From positions 310,001-374,000 of the forward strand of contig NZ_WTYD01000002.1 of assembly GCF_009827295.1 (NCBI RefSeq): a stretch of DNA of 64,000 nt, given 5' to 3'. The notes under the pieces were generated by a model that saw only the letters and a list, made by a program, of their open reading frames with translations, was not told where the DNA came from and did not search any database. This stretch comes from Qipengyuania pelagi. Lineage in GTDB: Bacteria > Pseudomonadota > Alphaproteobacteria > Sphingomonadales > Sphingomonadaceae. Position numbers and translations under genes: made by a program. This document shows, piece after piece, positions 7,993 to 16,240 of the stretch. Position 1 is the stretch's first letter. Every line of letters starts with the position of its first letter.

Positions 7993-8612
7993 TGGCCGAC
8001 GACAACACCACGCCCGACACCAAAGCAGCCGAAAACGGCGCTGCCGATACGCCTGCTGACGCCGCGACCAAGGGCGCGACGAGCGGGAACGAAGGCGCCG
8101 ACGCGAAGAACAGCGTCTCCGACCTCGCCGACCTCAAGGACATCGCCGGCGATGCCCCGCAGGGCGATTCCGCCGAGATCGCGCAGCGCGCCGAAGTTCC
8201 CCTGCGCGAGCAGGAGCTGGACAAGCAGGGCCGCGCCTACGCCACTGGCCGCCGCAAGGACGCCACCGCGCGCGTCTGGCTCAAGCCCGGCAGCGGCAAG
8301 GTCATCGTCAACGGCAAGGACCAGGAAGTCTATTTCGCGCGTCCGACCCTGCGCCTGATCATCAACCAGCCCTTCACCATCACCGATCGTGAAGGCCAGT
8401 ACGACGTCATCGCCACCGTGCGCGGCGGCGGTCTGTCGGGCCAGGCCGGTGCGGTCAAGCACGGCATCAGCCAGGCGCTGACCAAGTACGAACCGACGCT
8501 GCGCAGCACCGTCAAGGCCGCCGGCTTCCTCACCCGCGACAGCCGCGTGGTGGAACGCAAGAAGTACGGCCGCGCCAAGGCTCGCCGCAGCTTCCAGTTC
8601 TCGAAGCGCTAA
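7992..8612 (+). CDS. rpsI: 30S ribosomal protein S9 with a long N-terminal extension
   Basis: A 206-residue S9, where the usual length is near 130. The core starts at about residue 79 ([20 protein letters not shown]) and ends with the standard basic tail [11 protein letters not shown], which reaches the P-site tRNA. The first 78 residues are low-complexity, rich in Ala, Asp, Glu, Gly and Thr, and strongly acidic. ATG 7992 overlaps the rplM stop, which supports the long form being translated. An intrinsic terminator follows at 8643. Confidence 0.95.
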   Translation: MADDNTTPDTKAAENGAADTPADAATKGATSGNEGADAKNSVSDLADLKDIAGDAPQGDSAEIAQRAEVPLREQELDKQGRAYATGRRKDATARVWLKPGSGKVIVNGKDQEVYFARPTLRLIINQPFTITDREGQYDVIATVRGGGLSGQAGAVKHGISQALTKYEPTLRSTVKAAGFLTRDSRVVERKKYGRAKARRSFQFSKR

Positions 8613-8642
8613 GCCTTACAGCGATCTTTTCGATCACCGAGG

Positions 8643-8680
8643 AAAGGCGGTCCTGCACAAGCGGGGCCGCCTTTTTCTTT
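8643..8680 (+). terminator. intrinsic terminator of rplM-rpsI
   Basis: A stem AAAGGCGGTCC (8643-8653) pairs with GGGGCCGCCTTT (8663-8674), allowing G-U pairs, with a 9 nt loop and a T-rich tail (TTTTTCTTT). It lies 31 bp after the rpsI stop. Confidence 0.85.
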
Positions 8681-8744
8681 GCGAGATTTCGGGGTGGGAA
8701 CGGTCCGGATCGGGCCGCGCGGCGGGCTTGTCCGCGAGTAGCCC

Positions 8745-8945
8745 TCAGGCCTGAAGCGCCATAATCCCCCAGGCCAGCGCGGTTCCGCCCAGGAATATCG
8801 GCCACGACCAGTAGAACGACTGCTCCATCACCTGCATCTGTTCGACAGCCAGCGTGCCCCCCAAACCTCCGGCATGGCCGATGAAGAGCGCGGTGATCCA
8901 AGCCAGCAAGGCCCCGCAGGGCAAGGCTTTGACGAGTTCAGACAT
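8745..8945 (-). CDS. small two-helix membrane protein
   Basis: A 66-residue protein starting MSELVKALPCGALLAWITAL with two hydrophobic helices (about residues 8-27 and 45-64) and a short polar loop between them. ATG 8945 has a purine-rich AAAGGCAG upstream. No family is recognised. It lies about 100 bp downstream of the phosphoesterase gene on the same strand and could be the last member of that cluster. Confidence 0.5.
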   Translation of the reverse strand: MSELVKALPCGALLAWITALFIGHAGGLGGTLAVEQMQVMEQSFYWSWPIFLGGTALAWGIMALQA

Positions 8946-9047
8946 GATCTGCCTTTCGTGGTTACGAAGGCTCGACATAATCGGGTTTGGTTAGGATCGG
9001 GTTGACGCCCGCCTGATTACACCGGCCCGCCCGTATGCACCGATGGC

Positions 9048-9932
9048 TCAGTGGACCGGCGGATCGGTGGGCGGCACATTGCCGATCGGCGCGACCGGCT
9101 CGCCCGGCTGGCGGGGCGGCATCGCATCTTCGGGCACGTCGTCGATCTGCATGTCGCGCGTGCGCACATCCCCCAGATTGCGGGCGCGCACCTTCAGCGT
9201 CTCGCCATTCCAATGCAATTCGTTGAAACTGGGCGGCGTCGAACGGACGCGCTGCGACAGAGTGCCCGCGCCGATCATCCGCACCGGGCCGTGGACGGTT
9301 TCCTGCACCAGATCGAAGGGATCGTGGACGTGCCCGCTCAAGACCCCGATGACCGGGCGTTGCGCCAGCGCCGTCAGCGCCTTCTGCCCGTTATGCGTCA
9401 GCGCCGTGCCGCTCGTCCCCACCTCGCGCAGCGGATGGTGGACCGCGACCAGCGCCCTGACCCCGTCCGGCAGCGCGTCGATCGCGGCGAGGCATTTGGT
9501 CAGAGCCGCATCGGTCACCCACCCCTTCGACCAGTTCAAACGCGGCTGGGCGCGGACCGCCGTCTTCAAAGGCACGATCGCAAGGCCGGGCAGGTCGAGC
9601 TCCTTCTCGACCACGCTCTCCACGCCCTTGAAGCGCTTATACGGCGTGAAGAACCGCTCGATCAGGTTGAAATAGGGAAGGTCATGATTGCCGACCTCGA
9701 CCGTGACCGGCACGTCGAGCGAGCGAATCCAGCGCGTCGCGGCCTCGAACTCGCGATGGCGCGCGCGCATGGTCAGATCGCCGGTGATGGCAACCGCATC
9801 GGGCCGCCGCTCGGCAATCTCGCGCTTCACCCAGGCGATCGCTTCCTCGTCCACCAGTCCGAAATGGATGTCGGAGAGATGGAAAACGAGCGTGCTGGCG
9901 GTCGAGTGTGCGGGCGCGGGATCAATAGCCAT
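9048..9932 (-). CDS. calcineurin-like metallophosphoesterase
   Basis: A 294-residue cytoplasmic phosphoesterase with the full dinuclear metal set in order: HLSDIHFG (about residues 19-26), AITGDLT, VEVGNHDLPYF, AVHHPLRE and SGHVHDPFD. The family cleaves phosphomonoesters or diesters, and the substrate cannot be read from sequence. Its start overlaps the end of the diacylglycerol kinase-like gene by 11 bp. Together with that gene this suggests a lipid or phospho-metabolite function, such as UDP-sugar lipid or phosphatidate chemistry (inference). Confidence 0.88.
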   Translation of the reverse strand: MAIDPAPAHSTASTLVFHLSDIHFGLVDEEAIAWVKREIAERRPDAVAITGDLTMRARHREFEAATRWIRSLDVPVTVEVGNHDLPYFNLIERFFTPYKRFKGVESVVEKELDLPGLAIVPLKTAVRAQPRLNWSKGWVTDAALTKCLAAIDALPDGVRALVAVHHPLREVGTSGTALTHNGQKALTALAQRPVIGVLSGHVHDPFDLVQETVHGPVRMIGAGTLSQRVRSTPPSFNELHWNGETLKVRARNLGDVRTRDMQIDDVPEDAMPPRQPGEPVAPIGNVPPTDPPVH

Positions 9933-10794
9933 GCGCGGTCGCTAGCAGATCGACTTCGCAGGCGGCCACGGAAAATGTCGCGCGCGATCCGAGGCTTGCG
10001 GGCTCGCCATCGAGCAGGACTTCGATCGGCTGACCTTCGCAATTCTCCAGCGTCAGTTCGTCGAACAGACCCAGCCGGTCATGCGGACCCTCGCGGAACC
10101 GCCGCCGCAGCAGCGCCCAGCCCTGGCGCAGGAAATCGCCGGGATCCTTCGCGTGATAGGCATCGAGCTGAAGGCCGCGATGGCTGGGGGTGAATTCGAT
10201 CATGGGATAGCCCTCGCGCCTTCCCAGCGGAGGCTCGGCCATGCGGATGAAGGCCCCGCCGGTGGTTTCGGCCAGCGCATCCCCGGTCTCTTCCGCCAGC
10301 GCGGCGATGTCGAGGTCGCGCATCGCTTCGCGCACGCTGGCCCAGGCCGTGCCCGGCCCGCTCAACAATCCCGCCAGCGCATCGCCCGCATCGCAGCGAG
10401 CAACCTGGGGGCGGACATTTCGGAACGCACCATTGGCGATCCGGTCGAGGATTTCCTCGCATGACGCCTCGCCATGCATCCTGCGGCTGAGCAGGTTCAT
10501 CGTCCCGCCGGGCAGCACCAGGATCGCTCCCGACCAACCGTAAAGCCCGGTGATCGCCGCATTCAGCGTCCCGTCGCCGGTAAACACCGCCAGGCATTTG
10601 ACGCCCGCCGCGTCGAGCTGGTCCGCCGCCGGCAGATCCTCGTCGGGAAAGCAGATTTCGCGCGCGAGTTCGAGGTTTCGGCGCGCGCAGTGTTCGCGCA
10701 GATCTTCGATCGCGCCGTCTTCATTGCTGCCGCTGCGTGCGTTGAGCACCAGCCAGATGGTGTCGATCGAAGCCATGTCAGCCAAGCGCGCCAT
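9922..10794 (-). CDS. diacylglycerol kinase-family lipid kinase
   Basis: A 290-residue protein with the DAGK catalytic fold: an N-terminal IWLVLNARSGSN nucleotide-binding strand, FTGDGTLNAAITGL (the GGDGT-like catalytic loop, here TGDGT) and LPGGTMNLLSRR. Family members phosphorylate diacylglycerol, sphingoid bases or related lipids. The first in-frame ATG is used; a second, six codons in (MASIDTIW), is an equally good start. It lies in a minus-strand cluster with an upstream small membrane protein (gap 21 bp) and a downstream phosphoesterase (11 bp overlap). Confidence 0.85.
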   Translation of the reverse strand: MARLADMASIDTIWLVLNARSGSNEDGAIEDLREHCARRNLELAREICFPDEDLPAADQLDAAGVKCLAVFTGDGTLNAAITGLYGWSGAILVLPGGTMNLLSRRMHGEASCEEILDRIANGAFRNVRPQVARCDAGDALAGLLSGPGTAWASVREAMRDLDIAALAEETGDALAETTGGAFIRMAEPPLGRREGYPMIEFTPSHRGLQLDAYHAKDPGDFLRQGWALLRRRFREGPHDRLGLFDELTLENCEGQPIEVLLDGEPASLGSRATFSVAACEVDLLATAHGY

Positions 10795-10815
10795 CGCCCG
10801 CGTGGTTCCAGCGGA

Positions 10816-11094
10816 TCATATCCGCCCGGTCAGCAAAGCCCAGGCGCTGGCGATATTGGACAGGCTGTAGAGCGCATAGACCCATGCGATCGCATGATAG
10901 CCCTCCGACAGGAACAGCATCGTGGCGAAAAGGAGAATGAATTCGAGGATCAGCGAAACCGGCCCGAATCGATCTCCGAACGGGCGAGAGCGCATCAGGG
11001 GGATTCGCGCGATCATGGGGTGGCCGCTCTCGAGCACGGCCTTATGCGCCGCGAAATTCGCGATTCCGAGCAGGAAGGTCAGCACAAACGCCAT
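10816..11094 (-). CDS. small three-helix membrane protein
   Basis: A 92-residue protein with hydrophobic segments at about residues 1-15, 46-63 and 68-88 and a basic central loop (RIPLMRSRPFGDRFG). No family is recognised. It sits 21 bp upstream of the lipid kinase gene on the same strand, so a membrane-associated accessory role is possible. Confidence 0.55.
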   Translation of the reverse strand: MAFVLTFLLGIANFAAHKAVLESGHPMIARIPLMRSRPFGDRFGPVSLILEFILLFATMLFLSEGYHAIAWVYALYSLSNIASAWALLTGRI

Positions 11095-11286
11095 CGACCA
11101 GGGGTTAGGCGTGTCGCTGGCGGATCGCCAGAGGTCGTTCGTCCGCGACGGTCCGCGCTCGATCGGAACGGCGGCCCGCCGGTCGATCCCGCAATGCGCC
11201 TACGCACGTAATCGATCATCTCTGTGTCTGCGGCGCGCCTTCCCCAACCCCTACGTTCCGGGCGCGCCGCAACCCAGGAGGATTGT

Positions 11287-11631
11287 ATGAAGAGCCGTTT
11301 TGGAACCCTCGCTTCGACTGTTGCGCCCCTTGCCGCACCCCTCGCCGCGGCCTGTGGACTGGCACTGGCGGCCAGCGCCGCACCTGCCGCGGCCAAGACC
11401 GTGAGCGTGGATGTCGCTTACGCCGACCTCGATCTGACCAGCCCGCAGGGGCAATCCGCGCTCGACCGGCGGATCGACAGCGCCGCGCGCCATATCTGCG
11501 GAGACGGCCGGCAGCGCACCGGCACGCGGATCGTCGACAATGCCAAGATGCGCGTCTGTGTCGCCGAAGTGAAGGCGCGGGCCGCCAGTCAGGTCGCGGC
11601 CGTAAAGCAGGAGCGGCAGCTGGGCGGCTGA
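11287..11631 (+). CDS. UrcA-family exported protein
   Basis: A 114-residue protein with a signal peptide (MKSRFGTLAS to about residue 36, ending AAPAAAKT) and a mature domain with the UrcA-type pattern: VSVDVAYADLDLTSPQGQSA, DRRIDSAARHICG and a second Cys in MRVCVAEVKARA. UrcA proteins are small periplasmic proteins of Sphingomonadales and Caulobacterales with unknown function. An AGGAGG Shine-Dalgarno at 11277-11282 fixes ATG 11287. A strong terminator follows at 11681. Confidence 0.85.
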   Translation: MKSRFGTLASTVAPLAAPLAAACGLALAASAAPAAAKTVSVDVAYADLDLTSPQGQSALDRRIDSAARHICGDGRQRTGTRIVDNAKMRVCVAEVKARAASQVAAVKQERQLGG

Positions 11632-11680
11632 CCACCAAGATCGGCGACACATCCCGTTGCCATCCCGCTCGCCATCTCGT

Positions 11681-11718
11681 GGCCCCGGTCGGACCAGCAG
11701 CTCCGGCCGGGGCCTTTT
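11681..11718 (+). terminator. intrinsic terminator after the UrcA-family gene
   Basis: A 13 bp stem, GGCCCCGGTCGGA (11681-11693) with TCCGGCCGGGGCC (11702-11714) and one G-U pair, has an 8 nt loop and is followed by TTTT. It may also slow transcription arriving from the response-regulator gene on the other strand. Confidence 0.85.
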
Positions 11719-11752
11719 CTCGTCTGCCCTGGCCAAACGCTCGGATAAGGGT

Positions 11753-12490
11753 TCAGCGCCCCGCCATCGCCTTGACCTTGGGCAGATAGGTGCGTCCGAT
11801 CCTCACCGGCTCCTCGCCTTCCAGTTCGACCGACCAGACGCCGAGCCCGTCATGCTTCAGCCCGACGATCCGATCGCGGCGCAGGATCGTGGAGCGGTGG
11901 ACGCGGATGAACTTTGCGGGGTCGAGCCGGTCCTCGAGGCCCGCGATCGTCTGCAACAGCAGATAGGAGCGATCGCCGACATGGAGCCGGACATAGTCGC
12001 GCTCCGCATCGATGCGATCGACCTGCGCGGTTTCGAGGCGGATCAGCTCCGAGCGGTGGGGGATCCACAATTCGTCGAGCCATTCGCTTTCGCTGCGCGC
12101 GCCTTCGTTGCGGCGCGACAGGGCGCGGGCGATGGCGCGTTCCAGCCGCTCGCTCTTGACCGGCTTCAGCACGTAATCGACCGCATCGAGATCGAAGGCT
12201 TCGACCGCGTAATTGTCGTGCGCGGTCACGAACACCACGGCGGGGCGAGTCGCTTTCTTCGCAAGGCTGCGCGCCACCGACAGGCCGTCGACCTCGGGCA
12301 TGGTCATGTCGAGCAGGACGAGATCGGGATGCAGCGCATCGACCAGTCGCAAAGCCGCCGCCCCGTCGCTGGCCGTGCCGACCACGGCGATATCGTCCAT
12401 CTTGCAGCACAGCACCTGCATCCGCTCCACGGCCAAGGGCTCGTCGTCGACGATGAGTGTGCGCAGCTTCTCGCTCGAGGTTTCTGCCAT
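11753..12490 (-). CDS. LytTR-family response regulator
   Basis: A 245-residue two-component regulator. The receiver domain (about residues 10-125) has the acidic pocket IVDDE, the phospho-acceptor Asp in LVLLDMTMPEVDGL and a Lys in VLKPVKSE. The C-terminal LytTR DNA-binding domain (about residues 145-244) carries DYVRLHVGDRSYLL and FIRVHRSTILRRDRIVGL. It follows its kinase gene by 39 bp. LytTR regulators of this type activate or repress genes through imperfect direct repeats; no target is evident here. Confidence 0.92.
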   Translation of the reverse strand: MAETSSEKLRTLIVDDEPLAVERMQVLCCKMDDIAVVGTASDGAAALRLVDALHPDLVLLDMTMPEVDGLSVARSLAKKATRPAVVFVTAHDNYAVEAFDLDAVDYVLKPVKSERLERAIARALSRRNEGARSESEWLDELWIPHRSELIRLETAQVDRIDAERDYVRLHVGDRSYLLLQTIAGLEDRLDPAKFIRVHRSTILRRDRIVGLKHDGLGVWSVELEGEEPVRIGRTYLPKVKAMAGR

Positions 12491-12529
12491 GGTCCTGTTC
12501 CCCCTTTTTTCGGCTTTCGGCCCTCGGCC

Positions 12530-13795
12530 CTAATCCCGCCCGTGGCTCACCAGCGGCAGCCGCAATTCGGTCTCGTATCCGTCCAATGTCTCGCCCGAAC
12601 TGATCGTGGCGAGGTCTCCGAAGCGCGCCACCAGCCGGTCGCGCACATTGGCGAGACCGATGCCGAACCCGCCCTGCGCGGCCTGCCCCTGATCCGAAGC
12701 GCTCGCGATCCCCGGCCCGTCATCGCTGACGCTCAGCACCAGCCGCCCGTATTCCTCGCGCGCGGCGAGCGTGATCGTGACCGGACGGCTGCTTTGCGAC
12801 ACGCCGTATTTCACCGAATTTTCCACCAGCGGTTGCAGGATCATGCCCGGCACGCGGTATCCCTTGAGCGCGTCGGGCAGGATGAATTCGGTCTTGAGCC
12901 GTTTCGGGAAGCGGACCTGTTCGATGTCGAGATAATGGCGCTGGAGATCGAATTCGTCCTCCAGCGAGACGTCGGCGGTGGGATCTTCCGCCAGGCTGTG
13001 GCGATAGAAGCCCGACAGGGTCTGGATCATCTCCTCCGCCTTGGCCTGACGGTCGGTCATCACCAGCGCGGAGAGGGAATTGAGCGCGTTGAAGAGGAAA
13101 TGCGGGTTCACCTGATAGCGCAGGGATCGCAGCTCCGCCGCCTTTGCCGCGCTGCGAAAGCGTTCGCCCCTACGCTCGGCATCCTTGGCGCGTATGCCGG
13201 CAAGCAGGGCGAAATAGAGCGCGGCCCAGGCGATCAGGAGGAAGAACTGGCTGAGCGCCCTTTCGATCAGGATCAGCCAGCGTTCGCGATCCTCGTCATT
13301 GGGAACGACGATCCGCCCGCGCGGCATGGTCGGCGGGTCACCGATGCCGTCATCGCCCGGCACCGAGGCGGCGGGGCCTTCGATCACGAAATTGCCGAAT
13401 TCGTCGCGGCTGATCGAGAAGCCGCGCTCTGCCGCCATGCGCGCCTGGAGGCGTTCCTGGAGCCCGGAAAAGACCCAGATATTGGTCTGCGCGATGGCGA
13501 GCGAGGTGGGGATCGCCAACAGGACAGCCGCGCCGATCTGGACGGGCAGGGTCCGGTGATCGAACAGGCGCAGGACGATCCACAATCCGACTGTCGCGGT
13601 CATCCCTGCAAGGGTCACCAGCGCCCTTCGCAGCACGACTTCGATATCGGATTCGAGCCCCACGACCATGCCGCGCGCGGTGAAGATCAGGAAATAGGCG
13701 ACCCACAGGCCGAAGATCGACCACAGGACCGTGCGCACCGGCAGGCGCGATGGCGTTTCCGATGCAGGATCGGCGTAAGATGTGTCAAAAGGCAA
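12530..13795 (-). CDS. LytS-type sensor histidine kinase
   Basis: About 421 residues with several transmembrane helices in the first 180 residues, then the His_kinase domain with LRYQVNPHFLFNALNSLSAL (His in NPHFLF) and a HATPase domain with LQPLVENSVKYGV and SDDGPGI...GFGIGLANVRDRL. It is paired with the LytTR regulator downstream. The start is uncertain. The frame is open to ATG 13966, inside the fumarase gene, but that extension is Arg/Ser-rich and shadow-like. I favour TTG 13795; internal ATG codons would delete the first helix. Confidence 0.85.
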   Translation of the reverse strand: MPFDTSYADPASETPSRLPVRTVLWSIFGLWVAYFLIFTARGMVVGLESDIEVVLRRALVTLAGMTATVGLWIVLRLFDHRTLPVQIGAAVLLAIPTSLAIAQTNIWVFSGLQERLQARMAAERGFSISRDEFGNFVIEGPAASVPGDDGIGDPPTMPRGRIVVPNDEDRERWLILIERALSQFFLLIAWAALYFALLAGIRAKDAERRGERFRSAAKAAELRSLRYQVNPHFLFNALNSLSALVMTDRQAKAEEMIQTLSGFYRHSLAEDPTADVSLEDEFDLQRHYLDIEQVRFPKRLKTEFILPDALKGYRVPGMILQPLVENSVKYGVSQSSRPVTITLAAREEYGRLVLSVSDDGPGIASASDQGQAAQGGFGIGLANVRDRLVARFGDLATISSGETLDGYETELRLPLVSHGRD

Positions 13796-13880
13796 AGCGA
13801 CAGTCTTCTGCGCGCAAAAGGTTCGATTCTCCAGCGCGGCTGTCGAGAGGCGACGGCGGTTGGTCGAAGCGGGTGGGGCT

Positions 13881-15428
13881 TCAGCCGATGGGCAGCAGCT
13901 TATCCTCGCGGATCTTCTCGCGCCATTTCGCCGGGGCGAGCGTGTGGACGTTGTTGCCCCGTGCATCGACCGCCACGGTCACGGGCATATTCTCGACCGT
14001 GAATTCGTAGATCGCCTCCATGCCGAGATCCTCGAACCCGACAACCTTCGCTTCCTTGATCGCGCGCGCCACCAGATAGGCCGCACCGCCGGTCGCCATC
14101 AGATAGGCCACCTTGAAGCGGCTGATGACCTCGACCGCGTCGGCACCACGCTCCGCCTTGCCGATCATGGCGAGCAGGCCGAGATCGAGCATCGTCTCGG
14201 TAAACTTGTCCATCCGGGTAGCGGTCGTGGGGCCGGCGGGGCCGACCACCTCGCCCATGACCGGATCGACCGGGCCGACATAATAGATCGCGCGGCCCGC
14301 GAATTCGACCGGCAGCTCCTCGCCCTTTTCGACCATGTCGCGGATGCGCTTGTGGGCCGCGTCGCGCCCGGTCAGCATCTTGCCCGACAGAAGCAGGCGA
14401 TCGCCATGCTCCCAGCTTTCGACCTCTTCCTTGGTCAGACTGTCGAGATCGACGCGCTTCGCCGCGGCGTCGGGCTGCCAGTTGACCTTGGGCCACTGGT
14501 CGAGGTCGGGCTTTTCGAGATAGCTCGGCCCCGATCCGTCGAGCGTGAAATGGGCGTGGCGGGTCGCCGCGCAGTTCGGGATCATCGCCACCGGCTTGCC
14601 CGCCGCGTGGCAGGGCCAGTCGAGGATCTTGACGTCGAGCACGGTCGATAGGCCGCCCAGCCCCTGCGCGCCGATCCCCTGCGCATTGACCGCGTCGAAG
14701 ATGTCGATGCGGAGCTTTTCGAGATCGTTCTGCGGCCCGCGCTGTTTCAGCTGCGCCATGTCGATCGGCTCCATCAGCGATTGCTTCGCGAGCCGCACGC
14801 AATGTTCCGCCGTGCCGCCGATACCGATCCCCAGCATCCCCGGCGGACACCAGCCCGCTCCCATCGAGGGGATCTGCTCGACCACCCAGTCGATGATATT
14901 GTCGCTGGGATTCATCATCTTGAACTTGGACTTGTTCTCGCTGCCGCCGCCCTTCGCCGCGACGTCGATCGAGACCGTGTTGCCTGGGACCATCTCGACC
15001 GAGAGGACGCAGGGCGTGTTGTCGCGCGTGTTGCGGCGGGTGAAGGCGGGATCGGCGAGGATCGAGGCGCGCAGTTTGTTGTCGGGGTGGTTGTAGGCGC
15101 GGCGCACGCCTTCATCGACGATGTCCTGCAAGGCGCGGGTCGAATCGAGGCGGCAGTCCTGACCCCATTTGACGAACACGTTGACGATGCCGGTATCCTG
15201 GCAGATCGGGCGGTGCCCTTCGGCGCACATCCGACTGTTGGTCAGGATCTGCGCGATCGCGTCCTTCGCCGCCGGGCCCTGTTCCGCCTCGTAGGCATCG
15301 CCCAGCGCGCGGATATAATCCATCGGGTGGTAATAGCTGATGAATTGCAGCGCGTCGGCGACGCTGTCGATCAGATCGTCCTCGCGGATGGTCACCATCG
15401 CCCGTTCGGTTCCCGACTTGTCGTTCAT
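13881..15428 (-). CDS. fum: class I fumarate hydratase
   Basis: A 515-residue iron-sulfur fumarase that interconverts fumarate and malate in the TCA cycle. The N-terminal half carries the [4Fe-4S]-binding region beginning AEGHRPICQDTGIVNVFVKW, with further conserved cysteines in AGWCPPGMLGIGIGG and IPNCAATRH. The C-terminal domain has GRDAAHKR, VVGPAGPTTATRM and MATGGAAYLVARAIKEA. Full length, no sign of damage. It diverges from the PIMT-like gene across a 177 bp region with a strong inverted repeat at 15538-15571. Confidence 0.95.
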   Translation of the reverse strand: MNDKSGTERAMVTIREDDLIDSVADALQFISYYHPMDYIRALGDAYEAEQGPAAKDAIAQILTNSRMCAEGHRPICQDTGIVNVFVKWGQDCRLDSTRALQDIVDEGVRRAYNHPDNKLRASILADPAFTRRNTRDNTPCVLSVEMVPGNTVSIDVAAKGGGSENKSKFKMMNPSDNIIDWVVEQIPSMGAGWCPPGMLGIGIGGTAEHCVRLAKQSLMEPIDMAQLKQRGPQNDLEKLRIDIFDAVNAQGIGAQGLGGLSTVLDVKILDWPCHAAGKPVAMIPNCAATRHAHFTLDGSGPSYLEKPDLDQWPKVNWQPDAAAKRVDLDSLTKEEVESWEHGDRLLLSGKMLTGRDAAHKRIRDMVEKGEELPVEFAGRAIYYVGPVDPVMGEVVGPAGPTTATRMDKFTETMLDLGLLAMIGKAERGADAVEVISRFKVAYLMATGGAAYLVARAIKEAKVVGFEDLGMEAIYEFTVENMPVTVAVDARGNNVHTLAPAKWREKIREDKLLPIG

Positions 15429-15537
15429 CGCGGTATCGTTCCTCTTCGCAGATTGGCGGGTGTGCCTTGGCGCGGAAAACGCGAATGGTCAAAGCGCTTG
15501 GCCCCGCGCGGCCATGCGCTTAAGGAAAACGAGCGTT

Positions 15538-15571
15538 GCGCCACTGTGTTGTTTGTGTAATACAGTGGCGC
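15538..15571. promoter_or_regulatory. 10 bp perfect inverted repeat in the fum / PIMT-like divergent region
   Basis: GCGCCACTGT (15538-15547) and ACAGTGGCGC (15562-15571) are perfect reverse complements separated by a 14 bp AT-rich spacer. The site lies 34 bp before the PIMT-like gene and 109 bp before fum. The spacing suits either a dimeric regulator or a hairpin in the 5' leader of the plus-strand transcript. No T-tract follows. Confidence 0.5.
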
Positions 15572-15605
15572 GTATCCCCAGCTCGAGACGACAGAGATTG
15601 CGCCG

Positions 15606-16238
15606 ATGACCGTCACCGCCGAACAGCCCGCAAGCCAGAGCCAAGAGCGGCAACGCGCCCTTGATTTCGCCGCCGCGCGCCGCGCCATGATCGATAGCCA
15701 GCTGCGCACCAGCGGGGTCAACCAGCGCTTCGTGCTCGAACGGATGGGCGCGGTGGCGCGTGAGGAGTTCGTGCCCGCCAGCGCGCGCGGCACCGCCTAT
15801 ATGGATCGCGCGATCCGGCTCGAGAATGGTGGGTTCCTCCCCGCCCCCGTGTTCCACGGCATGATGCTCGAAGAAGCCGCGCCGCGCGCGGACGATGTCG
15901 TCGTCGTGGTCGATGGGGGTAGCGGCTATCTCGCTGAACTGGTGCGCCCGCTGGTCACCAGTGTCGAGACTCTGGACGCCGATAGTGCCGCGAAGGGCGA
16001 TGTGACGCAATCGGGCGCCACGCTGCTGCTGATCGACGGGGCGATCGAACATCTTCCCGCCGGACTGGCGGGTATGCTGGCCGATGGCGGCCGCGTGGTC
16101 ACTGGCCTCGTGGAGCGGGGCGTCACGCGCCTTGCCACGGGTCGCAAGGTGGCCGGATCGCTCGGCCTGCTTCCGCTTGCCGAAACGGGCATTCCCCGGC
16201 TCGGCCAGTTCGACAAGCCGGTCGGTTGGACGTTCTGA
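15606..16238 (+). CDS. protein-L-isoaspartate O-methyltransferase-like protein
   Basis: A 210-residue protein of the PIMT superfamily. The N-terminus has AARRAMIDSQLRTSGVNQRFVLERM and EEFVPASARGTAYMDRAI, as in PIMTs that repair isoaspartyl residues. The SAM-binding loop is unusual (VVVDGGSGYLAELV), and the acidic strand that follows is short, so activity is uncertain. It ends 2 bp before tolC, an arrangement I associate with sphingomonads, and may be cotranscribed with the outer membrane protein. Confidence 0.75.
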   Translation: MTVTAEQPASQSQERQRALDFAAARRAMIDSQLRTSGVNQRFVLERMGAVAREEFVPASARGTAYMDRAIRLENGGFLPAPVFHGMMLEEAAPRADDVVVVVDGGSGYLAELVRPLVTSVETLDADSAAKGDVTQSGATLLLIDGAIEHLPAGLAGMLADGGRVVTGLVERGVTRLATGRKVAGSLGLLPLAETGIPRLGQFDKPVGWTF

Positions 16239-16240
16239 CC

